Assembly (NCBI GenBank): GCA_051453625.1
Contig: JBOZIK010000001.1
Span: 121,993,258 to 122,036,331 of the forward strand
Reading direction: 5' to 3'
Length of the DNA: 43,074 nt
Source: Welwitschia mirabilis
Taxonomy: Eukaryota; Gnetophyta; Gnetopsida; Welwitschiales
Each line of letters starts with the position of its first letter. Within the stretch, counting starts at the first letter, position 1. The notes under the pieces are model-generated. The model ran no database searches and was not told the origin of the DNA. It saw only the letters and a list, made by a program, of their open reading frames with translations. Position numbers and translations under genes: made by a program. Below, in pieces: positions 12,380 to 20,420 of the stretch.

Positions 12380-12830
12380 GAGAGATTCCGAGCTTCTATT
12401 TTAATAGGATGATAAATATTTCTCAAATTCGGATGTTAGTGGTTTTCAAATACTAGAAAGTCTACAACAAGATCACTAATATTTTGGAAATCTTTACCAA
12501 TCTCTTGGAATCTCAGTGATAGAAGCTAGTAACAAGTTCATCTGATCGAGTAGAGTATGTGGTAGCCATTTAAAGCAAGAAGGTAATTTAGATAAGGAAT
12601 CTTTTAAAGATTCTAGGTCTTATGAAGAAAGAAGCTATAGAGTTAGAATCAAGCACACTACAACAAAAGTCCACATGATACAAGAACTTGTTTAGAATGG
12701 TATGATCAATGTGTATGTAATAATCAACAAGTCAAGTTGTAGATGTTTTGACAAAGCTACTTAGTAGATCAAGTTTCAACATTTTAAAGATCAATTAGGA
12801 GTATGAGAAATCAAATCCTCTTATGTCAGT
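12380..12830 (+). pseudogene. Copia RNase H relic and pol C-terminus
   Basis: SDVSGFQ near 12432 corresponds to D-S-D-W-A-G. VTSSSDRVEYVV near 12530 corresponds to the V-A-L-S-S-x-E-A-E-Y-V-A motif, with Glu-Tyr kept. VVDVLTKLLSRSSFNIL near 12740 corresponds to the polyprotein end V-A-D-I-F-T-K-P-L-x-R-x-x-F. The right LTR follows within about 200 bp. Confidence 0.7.
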
Positions 12831-13029
12831 AAGAGGAAGTCTACTTCAAGCTTGACATTTCTAAGGCTATCTATGCCCTGTGTTAGTCTAAAATTGAGTT
12901 TTTCCACTAGGCATTTTCCACTAGGCACTCTACTTTCCTTGCAAAAAGTTTCCTCTCTAATTGTTGTTATTGTCAGTGTGTCAATGGCGTCATCTCTTTG
13001 TCGTAATCACAACCTTCTAAACTTAAGTG

Positions 13030-13390
13030 ATGATTAAAGTCCTATGGCCTATAGTTTGAATTACTAAGTTCATAATTATAATAAAAAATGCAAAAGGCTC
13101 AATTGCTTGTAAAGTTGAGCTTAGTGATTAATTAAATTAGAGTAAAAACCTTGTTGAGGCCAACCTTAAACTTGGGTATATAAATGTGGGTAATACCTTC
13201 ATGAGGCATGATTAGACTATTTAATGATAGAAATTAGGGGTTTACGTAATAGCAACTTTAATCATATTATAGTATTAGAAGTATCATTATCCATATATGC
13301 CTAAATTAGATAAAGAAACTACAAAATGATAATAGAATATTTTAAGGTCATGTTNNNNNNNNNNNNNNNNNNNNNNNNNNNNNAAAAAAG
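13030..13390 (+). repeat. Right LTR of the copia element
   Basis: It aligns with the left LTR core at 7060-7215, including a better-preserved TATA box (tatataaat near 13174) and the following gtaatacct. A 29-N gap at 13355-13383 falls where the left copy holds its run of 20 T. Both ends are approximate. Confidence 0.6.
13355..13383. other. Assembly gap, 29 N
   Basis: A short gap near the end of the right copia LTR. In the left LTR the matching position is a T homopolymer, which may explain the failure to assemble here. Confidence 0.99.
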
Positions 13391-15475
13391 GGATTCTTGA
13401 ATCTGTTGGTCGCTAATCTATGTGGATAGGCCAAAGCATTCAAACTTTTATGTGTTTAATTAGGTTATACATACATAAAATTCCTATATAATTTTATTTT
13501 ATTTTCTAAATTTTACTTTTATTAATAATTTTACTACTATAATTTTTTGTGACTTCTCTAGAATATCGGTGATTCATTTATGTAAATTAAAAATCTTATT
13601 CTTAGGCTTGGTTTAGTTAGGTTTCTCGATTTTAAATAATTATTTGGTGAAGGGTTTTATGTAGGAATGTAAAGAAATTGTAGTTATTTTGTTCTTTCAA
13701 GGTAACATAATGTCTTACAATTATGCCTGTACTACATCCAAATATTCTATCATTATCACCTTAGCACAAAATGTATTATAAGAGAAATTTATAGTATCCG
13801 TATGGAAAACATTTACTTTATTAATTCCTAAGACTAATATAGTTATACAAAGATTAACACAAGGGTTCATTTCTTCTTGTTGTTCAATCAAACTTCAAAT
13901 AAATTAAAAGTTTTAATAAAAACTACAATTGACAAATCCTACACATTTATAAGAGGACTGAGGGGTACTCAAGTAAAGTAGCTAAATTGCTCAAAGAAAA
14001 TTTCGACAATGAATTTTACGTTCATTCCTTCTAGGTTGATTGTGCGAAATGCCTACTAATACACATTGATATATGGAAAGTGTGCTTAATGTAGTTCCCA
14101 GCATTAAGCTTTCTTGATGCAAGTCTTCAACGGAAGTTAGGATTCCAAACACATATGTTGGCAACATAGCTGGAATCTACTTTGAGGCATAGCATATAAT
14201 CACAATCTTTTGTAGGTTGAGGTATGACAAGTTGTAAGAAAGAAGTCATAATTTGATACTATTTTCTTATAGAAGGCATAAAAAACTTCAATTTGCATCC
14301 AAATTTTAGCTTTTAATTCCATACTTTCAACTCAATATCATAAAAATTTTAAACCATATGGTAAACAAAAATAAGCACATCATCTTGTGTACAACGTGTC
14401 ATATGCAGTTTGGCTTCCCTTGACAAGCAAAATAACTAGCTATAGAAGTTGAAGTAAACATTATAGCGTCTACACCCTGATTTAGATATGTTGTAAACAC
14501 TTAACTAGTCCATTCTTTCCCATCGTTGCAAAGCGTGAGTAAGCAGTTTTAGGTATTCTATTGTAATTACAAACATAGTGAAACAACAATATTTTTTATT
14601 TACCCTTGTGCAGTAATTACACAAGGAATCTAATTATGCATGACCACAACATGGAATGCAGTCAAAACAACATTATAAACTAACAATGTTGTGAGGGCAA
14701 TCTTAATTTGATGATAGGAATTACAGCTTCCACACTTATGTCAGCTTTGCTAAAGCTCTAAATACTTTTGAGTTTTATGAATTTTGCACAAACACACATT
14801 TTCCCATTTGTGTGTTCTCTTAAAATTCGCTGTGTTATTTTGAATTTGCATTTCAAGGAATTTGTCATTTTCAGGGTGAAGCAGAAGGATTGGACATAGC
14901 AATCACTTAGAAGCTATTCCTTGTCCACTTTCCTAAAGTTTCATTCTCTAGACAAATCCTTGAAAAACATGACAATCTGAATTTCAATTGATGCAATCCT
15001 CATAGATTTTGCCAATCACTAGCATTTGTCAAATTGCATGAAAGCTGTACAAATACCAAATGCAAACAGCTTTTCTATCCTGACAATCCCACCAAAGATA
15101 CTAACATCAGAATAAACCAAACAACCACATGACTGTGGACCATGAATGTTCTTCAATCAGCTTGAGCCTCAGCAGTTGTGGCATTTATGATGCTTTTCAC
15201 GGTCCGCGAGGGCTTGTCAATGGGGTTATATAATTATTAAACCTTACTAGCTTTTGAAGAAAACCTTTAATTTAAAAGGTTGTCTACTACTTCTGAAAGG
15301 ATGTAGTTCATACTTTTCTTATATGCTGACACATGAGAGTCTCCACTGAACTATTGAGAGCATCTTACAACACCAGTGTTGATGCAAGCGTTTATGAAAA
15401 GAGAGCAGTTACATTTGTGCCCTCCTGCGAGTGCTCACCATTTATACAATTCTTTAATATTATATAACTTAACTT
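13391..15475. other. Intergenic DNA downstream of the transporter gene
   Basis: No coding frame or RNA gene was recognised. From about 14000 the composition becomes less AT-rich and no repeat is evident, so 14000-15475 looks like low-copy flank of the transporter gene rather than transposon. It could contain a longer alternative 3' UTR; nothing in the sequence decides this. Confidence 0.5.
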
Positions 15476-15481
15476 TTTATT
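15476..15481 (-). terminator. Candidate poly(A) signal AATAAA of the transporter gene
   Basis: On the minus strand AATAAA occurs about 300 nt after the stop codon at 15783, in a T/A-rich setting (AATTTAAATAAAAAG). This gives a 3' UTR of ordinary plant length. Plant poly(A) signals are degenerate, so other sites may be used. Confidence 0.45.
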
Positions 15482-15678
15482 TAAATTGTATGCGACACAG
15501 GTAGTGGAGAGCAATAGAAATATCAGATCTCACATTCACCCACAAGAAAGTTGTAACGAACCATTGTTTTAAAGGAGTACAGGCATTGCAAACAATTTTG
15601 ATGCAAAGCAATCCTAAACTATATAACCTACAAGGACCTCACAAGTGGCAAGAGGTTCCGGAAATTTTCTTCCAATGA

Positions 15679-15701
15679 CAAAATTTCTTCCAGAAATTTT
15701 G
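15679..15701 (-). other. Perfect 10-bp hairpin in the 3' UTR
   Basis: caaaatttct at 15679-15688 and agaaattttg at 15692-15701 are exact inverted copies separated by 3 nt. It lies about 80-105 nt after the stop codon of the transporter gene. The role is unknown. An AT-rich stem of this size can arise by chance, but it is in transcribed sequence. Confidence 0.5.
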
Positions 15702-15782
15702 CTGTCTTTAGCATCAGACAGATTACAAAGGACTCTCATAATTCTACTCTGAAGTCCAGAAAGCAAATAGTTAATAGGTCAT

Positions 15783-18700
15783 CTAGCTTGGCTTGAAGAA
15801 TTTGAACTTTATGCCTGAGTCAACAATACTCCATATCCCTCCACTAACAAATGCAATACTAAGTAAAGTGCCAAGTACTCCTAATATCCAATTTAAATAC
15901 CAGCTGAAGCTGTACTTTTCAGGCTTTTTGATTGAAAGCCACATGAAACAAGGATATGCAAATGTCACTGGCAGAGTCAGGCCCCCTAGCAAGCCAGCTA
16001 AACTACTTAAGAATGGGAAGGCTACTGCAAGAAAGAATGCAAAGAATACATGAAAAATTCGAAACCCTGACCGAAGCAGTTGAGGGCATGGCTTGTTCTT
16101 TGAATTCACATATGCTGATTCCAAAAGATCAAAAAGTGGCATTGAGTATATTTGAAAACTGCTGAGAGAATTTATAACCACAAGAAGAAATGTCAGCCCC
16201 AGGAGTCCACGTGGGATATCGCTGTTGTGGAAAGCATACAAAGCAGTCATGATTCCTGCAGGGGGCATCTGTGTCCACACCAATTATCATAATGTCACAA
16301 AGTGCTTAATGATAACTAAACAAGGATGGCTTGGAAAATGGAGTAAAATGAACCAACCTTATTGCCATAAGCCCAAAAGCCTCCTATAGCCAAAGGAAAC
16401 AAACACAGTGCAATTACAACATAAGCAGCCTTAGCTCCCCTCCACATGGGTATGTGTGATGGATGCTTGAGACTCGATGGCATAGTGGCCTGCAATATTC
16501 CAAGCATAGAGATGAGAACCATGCTGGCAATAATGTCCTCTTTAAAGAAAAAACTGATTGAGAGTATGTGGTACAAACCAAAGAATCGTTTAGCACCATT
16601 AACAATTTAAAAATTTTATGACTCTGCAATGCTGATGCAAATGCCTTACCTGAATCTCAAGAGCAAGGTTATGGCCTCTAAAAGCAAAAGTTATTGAACC
16701 CAAAGCGTTCAAGATTGCAAAGGTTGTTGCTGCATTAGATGACAGTGTGACTGGGTCATAGGAGGTGCCCTTTGGCCTGGGTTTGCTAACTGACAAAACC
16801 CAGATCAATGTGGTGTAGGAAACAGCAGTTGCTGCTCCAATCAAAGAAAGCCATGCAATGGAGTTAAGGTTTGGCAGTTGAGAAACCACTAGTGCAAGGC
16901 ATGTAAAAACCAGATACCACTCGATTGATGTCAGTGGACTAGGGTAACAATTTTGGCCACAGACTATTTGGAAAAACAATTTCAGTGCACCCCCACCGAC
17001 CACAACCAAAGCTACTGAAATTCCTGCAGATAGATAAACTGTAGGAAATGAAGCAAGCCAAGCACCTCCTTTCTCACCTGTAACATAAATATAAAAGCTT
17101 CATTATAGGCAATGACTATGACATCCAAAGGGTGAATGCCATTACCAAGCTAGGCTGTGCACTAAATTGCCAAACAAAACAGGGGTATTTTTGGGATTTT
17201 TATCTCAATTCTGTATCTAGGAACCTTCTTCCAAAATGAAAATTCAAGAAATATGTTTTCTAAATTTCATGGACCTGTAGAAGCATAGGAGTTGAATAAC
17301 CTAATGACAAAAGTTTATTACCAAAGGCAGCTTTAGCAAGCTCTACATAACGGTTGTAACGTTTCCCTGGCACAGCCTCATGTAGTCGAATAAGAAGCCA
17401 AAGTGTGTACAGTTGCCAGACATATGCCACGCAAAGAGAGAGTAGCCCCCATGACCTGCATCAGGCAACACAAAGCATGATCTGTTTCTTAGAAAAGCCT
17501 GAAAGACCCTTAATGGAACCAAACATGAGAGGGTAAATCTAAACCAAGAATTCAAAGACCTGGTGATACGATAAATAGTAATTTGGAATCTTAGAAGAGA
17601 TATGTGATTGTAAAGTGACCATTTTATTGGCCAACAGATCTTACTGACATCATATACTTTGGAAACATCAACCAACTTCCAAAGGCTATGAGGAAGCTTG
17701 TTTCTGAAAAGTTTGCATGCTAGAGAGAAATTTAAAAATATTTCAGGAAAATTCTTACCAGATTATGGAAAATAATTCATTAGAATCATAAAACAACGGA
17801 GAAACATTTAGTTAAGATTGGGTGATATGGGCAACTCACAATTCTTCCAAAATTTATCAGCAGACGGGTATTCTTTTGGGCTGAAGAAACCCAGGATTCA
17901 AGACAATGAGAGAATATAGTTTCGTTGTCCATCAAAAATAGATAATAGATTATAAATGACTTCTATTTATAATAACCCAAAAAGCTATAAAGCTCTTTTA
18001 AGTAGCTGAAAGTGGTTGTGACAAGAAATCTTTGATGTGTTTTGGGAGAGGGAGGCATGATGCACTGGAAAGAGCATATGCAATGAGCTGTTTCATAAAT
18101 GTGATAAGAGATGCAAGAGAGTCATTCATAGGCAAAAAAAAGGGGAAAAAAACACTTGCAGTAAATAAGAAAGAATGAAAATTGGTAACATACCACCCTA
18201 GGTACATAAAAGCCACAGGCAAGCTGAGGGCCTGAAATCCAATCCCTGCATTCAGATTATGAAATGCAGAATAGTAGGCATTTCCATTTCTGGACTCTGT
18301 AATGGGCAACCAAGCATCCTGAGGATTCAGCTTCGTAAAATGGCCGATGTCTTCCAAATAGGATTTCATGTTTATAAGAACCTTTCTCATAGGGCTGCCA
18401 ATTGGAGTGAATGACGGTGTCCATGGAGTCCTCGGTGTCCTTGGTGTCCTTGGAGTCTTGGGGGACTTCGGAGTCTTCAACAGAGGAGATCTTGACATGG
18501 ACGGAGAGTGCAAAGCTGACTGAGGCCTTGTCCCCGTTGGTGTTATGGCATGGGAATGGGGGGCAGATGTCATCTGATCCAAAACCACAAAACCATTTAT
18601 GAATTGAAAATTTAGGGTAAAATTCAGTAACATAGCGTAACTTGAGCTTGAAAAAAAGAGACATCGTATTTATTTGATTACTAACCCAATGCAGCAAATC

Positions 18701-19507
18701 TCTTAAGAATTCTACTGGAATTTAAGTTATAAATCAGTAACAAACCATAGGTAGAAATGAGAAAAAGAAACTATGCCCTGCTAGGCTATTGTTAGGCAGA
18801 CAATATCTCATCCAGTCTAGCAAACCCATTTAGGAATTGAACAACGTTTAGTGCTAATTTCAGGAACAAAGCAGGGCTGGAAATTAGGGAAGAGAAACAA
18901 TGCCTTTACTAGGTTACTGCTAGGCGTGCTTGGAAGATGCTACCTGCTTGAGTATAAGAAATCTATTTATGGATTGATCAAAATTTTGGATAAAATTCAG
19001 TGACAATTAACAACCCACAATTAGTGAATACGACAGATAAACTATTTCCTTGATAGCTTAGTGTGAGGCAGTTGTTATGTGTTCCAGGGTAAAAACCCAT
19101 CCATGCATTGACAAAATTTAGGACAAAATTCAGTAAAAAGAGCGTAAATAAGGATTAAGAAAGAGAAACAGAGCCCTTACAGGGTTATTGTTAGTGAAAT
19201 AATAGCTAAAACTATATAACAATTTCGTTCATAACTTGAATAAAATTCAGATTAAAAGCCTGCAAAATGGTTAGAAATTAGGGAAGGATGTACTTACTGG
19301 GTTATTGTTCGGTAAAGGAGACCTGGAGCCATTGGGTGTGGCACTGCCAATTGGTGTTTCAGGAACTGATACAACTTCTCTAATAATATGAATTCCTCCT
19401 CTTCCAACTTCTGTTTCTTCTTCTGAAACACCCAATTCTGCACTCTCTGGTTCGGTTGTTGGGCGATACCTAAAGCTAATTTCTTCGTAATTCTCTGAAG
19501 AATCCAT
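15783..19507 (-). CDS. Lysine/histidine transporter-like 8 (LHTL8/AATL1-type) amino acid permease, six exons
   Basis: Predicted exons on the minus strand: 19507-19298, 18573-18194, 17455-17322, 17077-16650, 16489-16358, 16268-15783. All five introns are GT-AG, phases agree, and the sum is 1770 nt (589 residues plus TAG). The protein belongs to the AAAP family of H+-coupled amino acid symporters. It closely resembles Arabidopsis LHTL8, as recalled. Landmarks: LNPQDAWLPITESRNGNA before helix 1 (residues 152-169), NLNAGIGFQ (176-184), LHEAVPGKRYNRY (221-233), AFRGHNLALEIQ (373-384), MPSSLKHP and PMWRGAK (387-404), GGFWAYGN (420-427), SSFQIYSMPLFD (465-476), LAGLLGGLTLPVTFAYPCFMW (518-538), KFFKPS end. 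About 11 hydrophobic segments follow a ~170-residue cytosolic tail. The start is chosen because exon 1 carries VVSVPETP and SRSP, like the family N-terminus. Substrate is inferred from family only. Trp317 stands where Gly is usual before LSLIGA. Confidence 0.93.
16269..16357 (-). other. Intron 5 of the transporter gene (89 nt)
   Basis: It starts GTTGGT and ends ACACAG, phase 0, joining AYGNK to MPPAGIM. The donor is weaker than the others, but frame and family alignment (A-Y-G-N-x-M-P-x-G-G-M) support it. A second GT lies 4 nt inside the donor and would break the frame. Confidence 0.85.
18418..18474 (-). repeat. In-frame 9-bp coding minisatellite giving a Ser/Thr-Pro array
   Basis: Residues 104-123 repeat [S/T]-P-x every three residues for seven steps (T104, S107, T110, T113, T116, T119, T122), with Arg, Lys or Trp in between. 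On the plus strand the 9-bp phrase ggtgtcctt and variants repeat without a break. Further sites at 93, 99, 126 and 130 bring the total to 11 proline-directed sites in 38 residues. The tract is in the hydrophilic N-terminal tail, well before helix 1. Such sites suit MAP kinases and cyclin-dependent kinases; phosphorylation is inferred. Confidence 0.9.
18574..19297 (-). repeat. Intron 1 built of about six tandem ~120-bp units
   Basis: Plus-strand units start near 18590, 18706, 18823, 18959, 19095 and 19219. Each begins with a form of aaccatttatgaattga, continues with aaaattcagtaaca, and ends with a form of agaaacaatgcc then cttac-gggttattgttag. The last unit runs across the exon 1 donor into coding sequence (to about 19312). 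The first unit abuts exon 2. The 724-nt intron is therefore almost entirely tandem copies. Donor-like GTAAG is kept at 19180 and GTAAA at 18909 (minus strand), and has changed in other copies. Confidence 0.8.
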
Positions 19508-19870
19508 GACAAACTCTTTTCAGGGGCCTGGATTCTTCACCTGCAACTCTTTCAGTGTGTTTGTCTATAATTCCATCTGAGAATGTCTGGTCTTGAAAAC
19601 GAATGCACAACTATAAGTAGAAATGGATGGGGACCCCCTCCTGCTCCTACTGCACCCATCAAAGCCCTTTTCAGTGTGGTTGGTCGCTCAAACTTCAACA
19701 TTGGCTGTGCTGTCTCATTCCAAGTCTGACCTACAAAAAGTTGGGGTTGCAATGCTTTTTGAAAACCTGCGGGAAAATGGGGCAAGAAGGGAGTACAGTT
19801 TTGGGCATCCATTTCTTTTCATGGGTATGGGAAAAATGAAGTGGGTTGTTGAAATTTAATAAAAGAAGTA
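19508..19870 (-). promoter_or_regulatory. 5' flank and probable core promoter of the transporter gene
   Basis: On the minus strand this is the sequence just upstream of the start codon. It is clearly richer in G+C than the transposon DNA around it. A TATA-like CTTATAG lies about 105 nt before the ATG (19611-19617). TTTCCCGC at 19776-19769 is an exact match to the E2F-type consensus but is a short motif with weak evidential value. An 86-codon open frame at 19812-19552 on the same strand shows no family resemblance and is not annotated as a gene. Confidence 0.4.
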
Positions 19871-20420
19871 CCCCTCGCTGTCGAAGTAGGAAATAATCCT
19901 GCACCTTAATTGACCAGACGGAAGCATGGGCTGATCTTAGTGCACAAACGCTGCGCTGTTCGAGCCCCAAGTTGATGGATTGTTAGTTTGAACACGGAGC
20001 CGAGCAGAGGAGGCGTAGAACAGGTGAATCATGTGAAAATGAGTCAATTCCTTTTAATAAAGAATCGGCCGGCTGCTCGTTGGGAAGTTGAGGGCTGCTG
20101 TGACTAACAAAGGTCAGTCTGTTGGACCTCAGTTTGTTATAGCTTTCATTATTTTTGCTGTGCTCTCTCTTCTTTCATTGACCTTTAGAGAGAGTTTCTC
20201 ATTCATTTGCTCACTAAAAAGAGACTCTACAAAATGGACCCAAGGTCTTTGGACATTATATTCTCTCTAGAGAATGCCAGTACATTGATGCCAACAATCT
20301 CAAGTCTCATTTTGCTTATGAACCTTTTAGTAATGCCTCATGGATGTGTGCACAAACCTGGTAGACAAAAGTCACTCGCAACGCAAGCTTCACTTTTCTT
20401 GTCTTATTAAATTTTGTGGA
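19871..20420. other. CpG-retaining upstream segment, no confirmed gene
   Basis: Several CpGs survive here (cgctgtcgaag, acgctgcgctgttcgag, atcggccggctgctcg), in contrast with the CpG-poor transposon DNA on either side. That fits an unmethylated gene-proximal zone. Overlapping plus-strand frames at 20088-20410 are short, and their one hydrophobic stretch has no recognised family. A divergent gene with a small first exon here cannot be excluded. Confidence 0.4.

Larger units (their letters stand above)
7030..13390 (+). mobile_element. Degenerate Ty1/copia LTR retrotransposon
   Basis: The element shows the full copia order on the plus strand: LTR, Met-tRNA-type primer site, gag-sized leader, protease-side region, integrase, reverse transcriptase, RNase H, LTR. 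Integrase before RT is diagnostic for copia against gypsy. All coding parts carry stops and frame changes, so it is inactive. The LTRs match in their core (around 7060-7215 against 13056-13225) but differ at many sites and by indels, implying an old insertion. Target-site duplications were not found. Outer borders are uncertain by 100-200 bp. Gaps at 10533-10632 and 13355-13383 interrupt it. Confidence 0.75.

Noticed and set aside
12852-13037. 61-codon plus-strand frame between copia pol and the right LTR
   Set aside because: No homology; it lies in the element's 3' untranslated region.
15793-16165. Plus-strand open frames opposite exon 6 of the transporter
   Set aside because: They are antisense shadows of a conserved exon and have no family resemblance.
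19552-19812. 86-codon minus-strand frame upstream of the transporter start
   Set aside because: Its composition shows no domain and no stable homology was recognised. It lies in the promoter/5' UTR zone and is more likely chance openness in G+C-richer DNA, although a regulatory upstream frame is not excluded.
19945-19975. GTTCGAGCCCC, like a tRNA B-box
   Set aside because: No matching A-box, acceptor stem or cloverleaf could be formed around it on either strand.
20088-20410. Overlapping plus-strand frames with one hydrophobic stretch
   Set aside because: They are short, in two competing frames, with no recognised family and no clear splice partners.
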